From Tetrahymena thermophila SB210 (Eukaryota > Ciliophora > Oligohymenophorea > Hymenostomatida > Tetrahymenidae): a stretch of 64,000 nucleotides of DNA. A model generated the notes under the pieces. That model ran no database searches. It saw only the letters and a list, made by a program, of their open reading frames with translations, and was not told the DNA's origin. The DNA is taken from the NCBI RefSeq assembly GCF_000189635.1, contig NW_002476185.1:1-64000 (forward strand), in the 5' to 3' direction. Positions 27,912-40,240 of the stretch are shown piece by piece. The position numbers were made by a program, and so were the translations under genes. Numbering within the stretch: position 1 is the stretch's first letter; each line of letters starts with the position of its first letter.

Positions 27912-30900
27912 TCAGATCTTTTTGAATTTTGTAAGATTATCTCCATATTGTTAACCAATATCGATACCACCCATTAATAGGTTTGCTCTTTTAGCATTAA
28001 TTAATTAGGATTACTACTGCTACTGTTAAAGTAGGTATTACTGTTTTAAATATTCGTTATTTAGTAGTTCTTGAATATTCGGATCAGCAGGGTTCAATTA
28101 AATTTGAGAAGATGGATCCAAAATACCTTATGCTTGCATATTTTTCATCTAATTTTGTATTTAGAGTTATTACAGCTGTTAAGATTAAGAGAGGTTAGGC
28201 ATTACTAATTAGTTCTATTAAGAGAATAACAGTTAATTTTATTTTTATTACTATTGAGCCATCAACAACTATTGTTATTGCTAAGACATACTTTAAATAG
28301 GCTAGTTCTATAAAATTATCTGTTAGTTCGGTAAGTTTTGCTAAGGCTATTATTATTGGAGAAGTTATAAGCGCTACTATTATTGTTATAGCTAGAGAGC
28401 TTAAATTTAAGACTACTAAGCTAATTATTACTAATTTGGCTATTGCTGTAATCTCTAATTTTATTATTACTATTATAAAAGGAATAAACTTGGGTTATTT
28501 CCAGACTGCTAAAGTTGTATTAGCTATGATTAGGATAATCCTCCTTGATTCTGCTAAAATTGCTATTGCTGTTATAAATAAAGCTTCTCGTTTGGAGTAA
28601 GAGTATTATTCATTTCTAGAAGCTAATGATTGGCTGCAAGCTACTACTACTAATATTTTTGCAGAAATTCTTACTCTTATTGAGCTCTTTGTTAAGCAAT
28701 TTACATTTTTTCTTTGAGTAATTGTTATTGCATAATTTGCTAATATACTTGCTGCTGTTATGACATTTATTAATTTTAAATATTTAGGTTTTAGAGCTGT
28801 TAATTTTAAATCTGCTAAGATAGCTACTATTGCTGTTAATGGTGCTATAATTATCTTTAGAGTGATAATTATTACTAATGCTAGTTTAACTATTCCATTT
28901 AGCTTTAAGTTAAGTTTGGTGATGCAAGACTTTCGCTTAGTTGTTATATTTAACCATTTTCTGCAGCTCCAACTATTTGCATGCCTTGTGCAGAGTTCAT
29001 TCCTCCATTCTTCAATAAAAAGCTTTACAATGCAGATGATAAGTTTTAATTTTAGTTTGGAGCTCCACCTGTTGGAGTAGCATTTTGACCTCTGATTTAA
29101 GTAGAAAGTTATGCTGGATGATGTGCTGATTCTCCTAGGGAAGGGAATGTAGTTGCTTATTAGCTCGAAAACAAATTAACTTGAGATGTATTTGGTAAAG
29201 TTTATCCTTTATCTATATGGATACTATTGCTGAGATTAGTTTACATCTATTATTAACGCATTTATTCTAATTTAAAAAGTTGTATAGCATTTTAGTCTGA
29301 TCCCTAAGCATTTAAATTTTGCATATTTAATTAACCTCCCTTTTGATCAGTTGGAGTAGATAATCCCACACTTGAAGATGCAGCTGGGTTGTTATTAGTC
29401 CAAAGTTAAGAAGTACCAAGAGTTACTTCATTATTACTTTAACCAGGTATCATTGATTGGTTAGATATTTAGCCATTTACTCCGCTAGAGTCTAAAAGGC
29501 CTTATTTTTGCAATTATTATTACTGGAACCTTAATTACTGTTACTATTACTACTACAATAAAGCAAGCTATTATGATTAAATCTATTAACTTTAAGTTAA
29601 CAATGATTGCTATTATTATTGCTGCTAATTCATTACTATTTACTAATACAACTATGGATTAGTTTATTTTAGCTGCTATATATCAGAAGCTGACAAATTA
29701 GCATTAGCATTTACCTATGCAGCATTTAAAGGGTTACTTATACCAATAGACGATGCCAAAGTTGGGTTAAGAAGAGAGCTTTATTAGCCTTACTAACTAG
29801 CTAAAGCTGCTATATTACTTCCCTGTTGTAGTTATTAGCTTTTTTTTAATACATCTATTAAATTTGTTGATGTATTTTGCTTATTCATAGCTTAGGATTA
29901 AGCTGAAGTAGCAGCTCTGTTTCCATGATTAGAGCTATTAAGCAAACCTTCAGATTTATCTAGTTACTGAGATTTTTACAACTGCATTTACTTCTACATC
30001 TAATTTCCTTAAAGGAGAGCTGCATCGCCGCCTAAAGATATTGAGTTGCTGAGCAGTTATTTTTACTAAATTTGCTACTATTATTATTATACTTAGTGCT
30101 ACTACTATTATTATTGTAATAAAATAATCAAACTATGATAGTTCTACTCTTCATTTTAATAATTTTCCACCAATATTTTATATTCAACAATTTAATCAGG
30201 CATTATTTGCTTTAACTAATCAAGTTTTTTGAGAATTTCTAATCTTTCACGTAACTCTTTCATTCTCATCTAAGTTATAATAATTTATTATTTAATTGCT
30301 TCAATATTGTGTTGAGTATTTAGGGCAATTGACTGCTGAGAACCAAATTAAGGAGAAGGAGGCTGTTGAGCGACTTGAGATAATTACTAAGAATTTTAGA
30401 GTAAATTTCCACCGCGATTTTGAGAGGTATGCAATCCTTATTACAACTACTGATTTGAATGTTAAATTTGTTAGTCTTGAGTAAATATATGAGATGATCC
30501 TAACCCTCCAGGAACTTGTTATTAATTTAGACCTTATAGTTAAATTTATAGCTGTTATTGCTATTAAAGTCCTAAAGGATATTATTTGAATTGAGGAGTA
30601 GTAGGAGTTGCTTGAGGTTCCTTCTATCCACTTAAACCTAATTAATCTTCCTTCTTTTCTGGTTTACTCACGTTAAGCCTTAAATTTATCTTATTATTTC
30701 CTTCACTTTATTTTTCTTACTTTTAGTGTTTAGTTTATTTTTATTAAACTTCCTTCTCACTCTACTGATCTGATCCAGATTTTTATCTTGTATTTAAATT
30801 GTTTGAATTGTTTCCGCTATCTGAAGCTTAACACATAAAATTATCAAAGTTTGGGGGATCAATAGTCATAACTCCAAGCAGATCTTCCTTATCATTTTAT

Positions 30901-33900
30901 TCATCATCTCCTTTTATAGAATCACCTAAATTAGCCTATTGCTGTTGTTGTGAAGAAAGATTTGACTCTTCTCTTTTTCTTATTTCTAATTATTATTATA
31001 TTTTTAAAAATTCTTATATAGACATGATTTGCTATTCTACTTCATTTATCTTCTAGTCAATCTACTACAATTATTAAGCTTGGTTAGGCTATTGCTATGC
31101 AACAATTTTCATTTATTTTAATTAATTTAATTATTAGAAATAAAACATTTGCTATTTTTAAATTTCAGTTAGATTTTACTGTGGATTTACGTTAATATCT
31201 TAAATAATTTGCTACTATTTCTATTATTACTACTAATATTACCATTACTGTTATTATAAGAATTATTGTTATTACTTTAATTAATTTTATTAAAATTATT
31301 ATTATAATAATTGCTCTTGCTGTTATTAAGCTTATTATATTTATAGCTGATTCTAATCTAAATCTTTTTATTCTTATTGTTTTTCCTAATCTATTTAATT
31401 TTGAACTTATTCCTCTGTATGTTAATTCAAAATTTTTGTACCATTTTAAGCTTTTTTAGGTGAAAGATGTTCTTTGCTTGGAACAGCAGCGTTTGCTGTA
31501 ATAGACTGATCCTCCTCTACGTTCTAACTTTTTTTGACTTTTTCACCATTTTATTGTAATAAATTTAGTTTGTTAACTTCATTCTACATTAATTATTATT
31601 ATATTTATAGCTAATGTTAGTTTTAATGTTGCTATTATATCTATAGTTGTTATTTTTATTATTAATTTTATAATTTATAAGATTATTTACTATTTTCTTC
31701 TGTAGAGTTGTTTTTATCTGCTATCTAATTGCTTTTGTTATTTACATTCTTATTATTGTTTAGTAAATGTTTGTCTTACTTCTTAATTTACTTGTTTACT
31801 TTTTTTTATTTATTAACTTTTTTATTGCTGTTACTACTTTCTTCGTCATGTTCTTCCTCATGATTATTATTAACATTGCTACCATCGGCTTCAATATTTT
31901 CTTCATCTATTTTATTGCTAATTTAGTATTATTAACTTTTTATTTCTGCTTCTTCATTTTCTACTTTTTTATTAACTTTCTTTTATCCGATAGAATTATT
32001 TTTTTTATCATCTTCATCCTCTTAAATATCAGATTACTCTTTATTTAGTTCCTACTCCTTTTAAATTAAAACCTTCTGCTTAGATTAAGCCCTTTGTCTA
32101 TGTTCAGGTTCAGGATGTTCAGATGATTCCTTTTATTAAGAACCTTTTCTCTTTAATTGGCTGCTTTCTTTCTTTGAAACCTTAGGTGGTGGTGCAACTT
32201 CTTCTTCTTCAATGCTCTCTTCTTAATTAGCTTCTTATGCATAATTAGAGTTAAGAGGTAATATATCTTTTAAAAGTAAGCTATGGATGAAAACCATTTA
32301 TGACTATGGCTCATAGAATGCTCTGCAAATAGGAATCATAGCAATAGAATTTTCGCTAAATTATTTTTATGCTCCTGTCTCATTTGATTCTTCATCTTCC
32401 TCTAATGAATTTTTATTTCTTCTTTCTTCCTCTTCTTCCTCTTCAATTACATCTAATGCATGCAAGATAATTCTTCTATACAATTCATCAAAATAATTGT
32501 TATTGTTAACAATTGACTCATATAAGCAATTATATAAATTATATTCGTTGCTATCTTTGTTAAGGCTATAAAGAGATTTCCATACGTTATTTAAAATATA
32601 TTTTATATTTAGAAGATATATACTATTCTTTACACCCAAAGTTTTCATAGTGGATTCATAGGACATTTCTTCGATTTCATCTTTAACATGGCCTATAAGT
32701 ACACCAATAAATAAGTCCTTAAGAGAAATACTTCCATCACTGTTTAAACATGTTTAGCTACTCTCTTATAACTCCTCACTCAAGAATTCCTCAGGTACAT
32801 ATACATTCTTGGCATTATATTTCTAGATAAGGAGAACCAAATATAGCAATCTTTAATAAATAGCATTAACGTAGTGTAAAATTGAAAAAAAATATTTGCC
32901 TCCAAACGCAAAAGGTCTATTTTCGCTTTTTGGGAAATATTTAGAATGCTAGAAATGAGGAATACTTTTAATTTATGAGGATATAAATAAACTACAGCCG
33001 TTTTACTAAAATATTTTTTAAGATGATTTAGTTTAATAGTGATTAGAGTTACCAAATAGAGGATGGAAGTTTTATGTTCCGTTTTAAGATTTGTGAGTAG
33101 GAGAACTAATTTATTTTAAGCTATTCTCAGAGTTACTAGACTCTCCTTTAATATTTTAAATGAAGGCCTATTCTTCTGGAATATCTTTATTCATATTTTC
33201 ATAAAAATGGTTTAATTAATAATCTTCTTAATTCAATCTTTAGCTTTTTAAATAGTTCAAAATAGAGCGCTTCTATTAGGAATTAATTGTATCCTTTAAA
33301 ATTTATGGAGTTACTTACAAAATACATTTAGAAATTTGTTAAAATATATTAATATGTTCCTCAGTTATTTATAGCTTGTCCCTTTGCTGCTACTCTCTTA
33401 AAAATGTATATATCAAGTCAACTGACATTTACAATATTTCTTTATTTTAAAAATTAAATGTAAAGCTAGGAAAATCTATGAGATGCTTTTAGCTCGATGA
33501 CTTTTTTTTATTCTTTTTTTTTCCTTAATCAAGTGAAAATTCATGATTTGCTTAATAAAATTTTTACATTTCTTAAAATAATAATTTTTAGTTTTTATCT
33601 TAGACTTCTTAAGCTTCTTGAGCTGATTAATCAATCAAACACCTTTCAAAATTGAAAAAACTTGTTAAATCTGGACTAACTTTGTCTTGAATATTATTTT
33701 TTAAGGTGTTTTGATCATTACTTGATAAGGAATATCTACGATTTCCTCCTTAATTATTTGAAAGTAAAATTTCCTGCATAAGTTAATTAGAAATCCTTCT
33801 AGCTTCAGCTTCCTTTTCAATGAATTTAAAAATAATTTTATTCAAATGTAAATTCTAATTTTCTAATTTTTTTGCATTGTAAGTTTTTTAGTCAATCGAG

Positions 33901-36620
33901 GCAGGATAATAAAGCTAATCTAACTTTCTCCATTTTTCTTAGAATTGCTCTTTACAATCTTTTAAGGCCTTTTTTCTGAGCTACATTTTAGCTTATAGCT
34001 CTTAAATAAGGTCAAATTCCTCTTATTCAGCTTTTTCTTCGAATTTATTAATCATAATCTCTCTTAATGCATCTTCAGTTTTTTAAATATCTATCTCAAC
34101 CTAATTAGCTTAAGTTTAATCTTATTAAAGACTGTTTTATTAATTTTTATCTTCAACTTATACTTAGCTTTCCTCTTTAACTTAATTTTAACTACCATCT
34201 TAATTTATGATCTCTTCTTTTATTTAGTTCAATTACTTTTCATTATCGAGTTAATTAGTTTATTACTCTTATTGTGAGCTTGACTTATCCTATGACTATT
34301 ATTACTACTTTTACTATTATTTTTCTTTTAATTTTGAAAGTTCATCCTCATCTATTATTTCCCCTTCCTCTATTTCAACTTAGGTATCTAATTAAATAAT
34401 TGCACCTACTTCCTCTTCTTTTTTTTGAATATCAGTTTACTATTAATTCTTTAAACTTTCATTTATTTATATTTCATTTTTTTCTTCAATCATTTTTTCA
34501 GCCTTTTACTAATCCTCTGATTTAACTTCAGGATTGATAACAATCTCTTGCTTTATTTCAATTTATTTTTGATTAAACTCCTAAAGTTCCTTGTGAATTT
34601 GTTTAATTTCTTCTTCACTAAATTGCTCTTCAAGTTTTTCTATCTCCATAACGCATGGATTTATTTTTTTCAACTTGCAGTTATTGTATACGTATGTGTT
34701 ATATGAATTGTATTAAGATAATATTTAAATTTAATTTATTCCATCAATAATCCACTGCTTTTCTTCTAAGCTTTAATATTATTTATTTTTTAAGAGATCT
34801 AACATACGTATACCTTAAGTTAATAACTGAATTTCACCATCCTATCTATATCTCTCATCTTCTTGCTTGTATAAAACATCATGATATTCTGTTTTATTTC
34901 TTGAAATAATGTCATCCTTGCTTTTATAAGGGAGCCCAATGCAGTAAGTGTTGATTTCTGGATGCTTAACCGAAATAGTATTCCCTTCAATTCCCGAACA
35001 TACAGCATAGCTTACATCAATACGTTAAAATTGCTAAATATCTTTTTCAAAGTGAACAGCCCTAACATATGGAAAGTAATATAGATTCTTGTACAACATA
35101 GCTTATCTTGATTAAATCTTGAGACGTCTCTATTTTTGCTCATCTGTTTCTTCTAATTCGATTTAACTGTCAATAGCTTCATTATCTTCAAATCTGTTTC
35201 TATTGTTGTTTTGGATTTAAGTTTTAGATTTAATTTATGTTGCATTTAAATGAAACAACTAATAAATAAATATACTTATTGCTATTCTAATTATTTGAGT
35301 TTTAAACTATTTGCTTTGAGTGTTTCCTAGAAGGAGGACCTGATGATATTACTCGGCCTTCACTCTAGTCAGACCTCTTTCTTCTTAAGTCATCACACTT
35401 GCTTTTAATTAATTATTAATTAAAAAAATTAGATATAATAGGATTTAGATAAATTATATATATTACTTGATCTCTTTTCTCATTTTAAAATCTTATTCTC
35501 CTCCACAATTTCCCTTATGCTATTTGCTTGATTTTATACCTTCTAATTCAATTTTGTCTTCATAACTTATCTTGTCTTTGCTTTATTTCTTTTACTTATC
35601 ACTCTTAGATTTTTCATTATCGTATTCATCTCTTTTTTTGTTATCCTGATCATCAGACTCTCCTTCTTCATCCATCCCTCCATTCTCTTCTTAATCATCT
35701 TCATCATTTTCACTATTATTACTTTAGTCATCCATTTATTTACTATTTTTCATATCTTTATCTTGCTATTTTATACTCTTTTTCTTATTATTTGTAGTTT
35801 ATTGATTTGGATTGCTCTGCATTTATTGATGCTAATCTGCATCGTTATCAATACTTTCTTAATCATCATCTTCATCATCGTCATCTTCTTCATCACCTGA
35901 AGCTTCATAATCTTCATCTTCTTCATCATCATCTTCGTCGTAGTCTTAATTGATATTGTTATTACCTTCTTAGTTAGTGCTTTTAGTTTAACCATTTGCT
36001 ACTGACTAATTGGGTTAGCTAATTTAAAAATTAGATTGATTCATTGGTAATTTCACACTGACAGTACGACTTCTTGTTCTAATGTTGTGCCCACTTTCAC
36101 TATCTTAACCATCTTCTTTCATATTTTCATCCTAATTCTACTCATTTGAATTAGTATGGCCCTTTTCGTTTGTTTCAGCATCCAATTAATTATCCTCTTC
36201 ACCTTGTTATTTTTTGGGTTTTCTACCACGTTTGCTTTTTGCTTGCTAGATGTCTGAGGAACCTTTTTTTGATTTATTATTATTTGAAGCTCCTTCTGTC
36301 TTGCTCTTCTGTTTCTAATTAGATGAAGATTCATTAGAATCTTTTCTTTTTCTCTTCTTCACCCCTTTTTATGAATTTTAATTATCACCATTGTTTTGAT
36401 TATTTGCTTGATTTCTGATTTCTTGAAACTCCCTTGAGTTCATCGAAAAATCTGAATCAAATTCATCCTATTCAGCAAGCTGACTACTGCTGGCTTCATA
36501 ATCTTCGTCCTCTTCACTATCCTCTGCTCCAAAATATTATTGATAGAATTAATCATCTTACATTCTCTCTATTTCGGACTGATAAATCTTTGCTCGTTTT
36601 TACCTCTTTTCGCTATTCAT
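27912..36620 (-). CDS. SIN3-type corepressor with giant glutamine-rich tail
   Basis: Three exons (36620-35467, 35401-35276, 35199-27912) give 2,855 residues; introns of 65 and 76 nt have matching phases. Residues 1-430 are acidic and Q/N-rich with an AT-hook-like KRGRKPKK and an Asp/Glu run. Around 430-600 lies the SIN3 histone-deacetylase-interacting region: EYHDVLYKQEDERYRQDGEI matches the family block QYEEALFRCEDERYELDMVL. Around 1,180-1,330 lies the SIN3 C-terminal region: FAFGGKYFFSILHYVNAIYQR (family: GNNxWYxFxRLHQxLYER) and YESTMKTLGV. From about 1,380 to the end it is mostly Gln/Asn, rich in TAA/TAG. SIN3 scaffolds class I deacetylases for transcriptional repression. I find no PAH domain in the N-terminal part, which is unusual. 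Start chosen as the first Met before the conserved acidic stretch. Confidence 0.88.
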
Positions 36621-39286
36621 TTTTTATTGATAAAGACAGGATGATATGATTGATTTAAATCAATTTAGAATCCCTTTCTGTTCAATCTAATTAGTTAAAT
36701 AATATGTTGAGATAGACTAGCTAATGTGATATTTTTGTAATCTAATTGATGCTGTTTTATCTTTACTTTTTGGCTTTTTGAATGATGAATTCTAACAATT
36801 TTTGTCTTGCTTATCTATCTATTGTTTTCTTTTATTTCGACTTTATTTGTTTTCTCTCTTTTTTATTTCTTTTGCTTTTAAGTCTTCTATTTTTATGATT
36901 ATCAATTTACTCGCTTTACTTTACTTTGCTTTTTGATATTATATTTTCTTGAAATTGATTTCTCTAAAAATTGTTTGGAAATTACTTTCTTTGTTTCTTT
37001 CTTTGATTTAGGTTTGTTTTTGTATTTACTTTATCTTTTTTCTTAACAATAATCAATCAATCAATCACATTTTTCTTTTATTGTATACATATATATAGTT
37101 AATTTATCATTAATTTATTGATTCATTCATTGATTCTTGATATTCTTTTAGTTTATTTATTAGTTTGATTTTTATTAGGTTATTAAATTCAAATTGATTT
37201 TGTAAATTCTTCTTCCCCTTTTACAATCAATCTTTCTTTCTTTCTCACGTCTTTCTTTTATCATAATTATTAATAATACTTTTTTTGTTTAATTTAGGTT
37301 TTTTTTGCATGATTAACCTCTTGAATAGTAATTATTATATTTGCAAAAATAATTATTCCTTTTTCAATACTTTATTTCTAAGTTATTACCTTTTGATCAG
37401 CAAGCAAACAAACTATCAAATGAGTGATTCCTTTTATAATTAATTTTTTTTATCATAATTTTTACAAATCACTCCTTTTAAATTTTGATTGCAACTAAAT
37501 TATTAATAAATTTATAATACAAAAAACTATGATTGCTAATAAGATAATATAAGAAGCTTTCCTTTTCTTTCGATTAAAAAGCTTAAAAGTGTTACAGCTA
37601 ACCTATTTTTCCTCTTTTTTCTTTTCTTTACTTCATTATTTGTGCTATACGATAAAATCCCAATCATCTTTATATACACTTAATTTGATATATAAAATGT
37701 CTAAATAACTAGCTCCTCTGAAATTCATAAAAATTTACAATTATAGTTAGATGAAAAAAGATATCTGTGATATTTTTAGTAGAATTTTGCTTTTAAGACC
37801 AGAGCGCTAGCTATTATTTATTAAATCTCTTCTTATTTTTTGTTAATAAATTTACTTTTAAATACCGATTAATTCCTTTTTTTTTATTTTATTTTCTGTT
37901 CAATCATGAATTATTCTGAATAGCTTCAATTTTTCACTCTGTTAAATTCTTAATCAATAATTAGTTGGCTCTATTCCATTTAATTTTATTTTTAATATTT
38001 ATTTAAATTATTTTAGCTAATTTATTGCTCCATATTTCTAATTCATCTTGAGCTTATACAAGGACATTACTTCGAACTGTACTAATGCTTAAATGAAATC
38101 AAATCAATCTTTAAACTTTACCTTTTAAAATTGTCAGTCCAAGCATTTATAAGCAATTTTTATAAGTTAAAAATGATTACTAAAGTGTATTAAATAATTA
38201 GAATTCCAATCCCATAAATATTTTTTTTGATTTAAAAGGTTTGTAAAAAAAATGTGTTAATTTTAATAAAATTTTTTTTTATAAGTTTTTAAAAAATTTA
38301 CTATAATAATTTATTTTTTCTAGTTAATTAAAGCTATTCCTATTTTTAGTAAGTAGCTATAAAAAAAATAAAAGTTAACTATGAGCGTTAATTAATTCTT
38401 TTAATTTGTATTTGTTATTAAAAAACTAATATCATCTAATCATTTTTGTATTTTATAAAAATAAAATCAATAAGAAGAAAAAACTTAATTTAATTGGAAA
38501 TATTCATTCTGAAATAACAAATAGAAGAACATATTTAATAACACATATAGAAAAATATTATATATTTATTAGGTTAAAAACTTTGATCAATTTCATATAT
38601 CATTAGTATTTAATAGTAGTTAACTTTATTCAGATAAAGTTTATTAAATTCTTTCTAAGTAAAGTTTTATCATTAATATATCTCTCTCTATTTTTATTAA
38701 ATTTAATTCTATTGGTCAATTTTTTGATAAATAAAGCTTGCTAAAGGTTCTATTATCCATTAAAAGTTTTTCCTCTTTTAAATATCAACTTTATTAAATT
38801 AAAATTGAAATAAAGAGTATTTAATTTTTTGAATTTGCTTTATTCTGAATTCTATTACAAAAATATAAATTATTTTTGTTAAAGAAATTTAATTTTTTAA
38901 ATAAATTAATAATTAAATTGTAACTATTTATAAAAAGAAGATATAGTAAATAATATACTATTTATAAATTATTTCTCTCTTTTTTGCTTACTTTGCTTAA
39001 TCATTTTTTGTGATATAAATTTAATTTAAAAATTTTACAAATATTTACACTCAATTTTTCTTTTATCAAAATAGATTACTTTATTTCTAAATAAAATAAA
39101 TTCAAATTAAATTAATTTTAATAAAAATTAAAAAATGAGTAGTTTATTTTTATTAGATATATAAAGTACCCATATTTTACCTTTAAGAGTTTTAATTAAG
39201 AAATAAATACTTTCGACTAAATATTTGATAAAATTAATTAAATTTGCTAAGTATTCATAAATAACAGAGAAATTAATTATCTAAAA
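36621..39286. promoter_or_regulatory. SIN3-like upstream region, pyrimidine-rich
   Basis: The ~1 kb upstream of the SIN3-like start (36621-37700) is unusually T/C-rich on the plus strand (A/G-rich in the direction of transcription), with short tetranucleotide runs such as AATC at 37049-37066. It probably contains a long 5' leader and promoter. The rest to 39286 is ordinary AT-rich spacer. A 226-codon TGA-free frame at 37906-38586 (plus) was considered and not accepted as a gene. Confidence 0.35.
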
Positions 39287-39679
39287 ATGAAATAATACAT
39301 AATATTTTTAACAATTTTAATACATGCTTTAGCTACTGCTAGTGATTAAGATAAGCCTATAGTTGTGTTTTATGATTCTTGCGACTTATAAAATAACCAT
39401 ATTATGTATTAACAAGATTCAGATAAAGAAGATTTAGATACAGTTTTAAATTATCCTTTCGACATCAAAGCAGTAATCTTTAAGTAAAAAGGTTAATTAA
39501 AATTTTATGAAAATGGATAACTGTACTATCTAAACCATGACCTCGAATGCATTGAAAAAGGCTAACCATCTTATTATGATCCTTAAGCTTAAATTTTTAT
39601 AAAGCGAAACAATAAGTTTAGGTCAAAACTACTCAAGAAAAGCTTAAAAAAATAAAAATAAGAGCACATAAATGCTTGA
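39287..39679 (+). CDS. Small secreted protein, unknown family
   Basis: One exon, 130 residues, TGA stop at 39677-39679. The N-terminus is a clear signal peptide: MKQYIIFLTILIHALATASD, with a hydrophobic core at residues 4-16 and a likely cleavage after ALA or ATA. The mature part is small and polar (IVVFYDSCDLQNN..., AVIFKQKGQLKFYENGQLYYL) and ends in a Lys-rich tail. Only two Cys remain after the signal (about 33 and 86), so one disulfide is possible. No family is recognised. It lies between the SIN3-like and coiled-coil genes and shows no functional link to them. Confidence 0.7.
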
Positions 39680-40240
39680 AGGGATGGCGAATAATGCTAT
39701 GAAAATAAATTATTTACAGATGAAATTGCAAAAAATAATACAAATGAATCTGAATATTTATAAAACTAATAATAAGATATGATCTAAAAAATTAAAATTA
39801 TGAATTTATTGAAATGTTTTAATGATATACATGTGCATTTATTAATTTACTTAGTTACACAAATTATACTTTTTAGAAGTTAAATAAATATAAAAAGATA
39901 TCTTCAATAATCAATTAATTTCAAATATCTTTTTATATTTATTAAATTGAAATATTAATTAAATAGGCATTTATTAAATTTTGAAGCAGCAGATTAATTG
40001 ATTTATTTAGTCATTAATTTATATATATATCTAATTATTAGAAAATTGAAACAATAACTTATATTAGTTATTTTAGATTACTTTTTCAATTTCTAATATA
40101 TGTTATACTATTTTCGTTACTATGTTTGCTTTGTTGAATTTTTCCTTAGTTGAGATTGTTATTCTTTAAATAATAGCATTTTGTATTTTTAAATAATATT
40201 ATTTCTTCATCTGTTACATTTTCACTCCATAGCTTATTTC

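Noticed and set aside
31767-32048. A 93-residue hydrophobic frame on the plus strand that looks like a membrane protein
   Set aside because: It is antisense to the Asn/Lys/Glu-rich part of the SIN3-like gene.
35200-35275. Reading straight through this stretch of the SIN3-like gene, starting at an ATG near 35390
   Set aside because: The frame is open, but the alternative frame upstream has far better protein character and joins the rest through a 76-nt GT-AG intron with matching phase.
37906-38586. A 226-codon frame on the plus strand without TGA
   Set aside because: With one stop codon and 80% A+T, frames of this length are expected by chance; the translation is Ile/Phe/Leu/Lys-rich and degrades toward the end. 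No motif or splice support.
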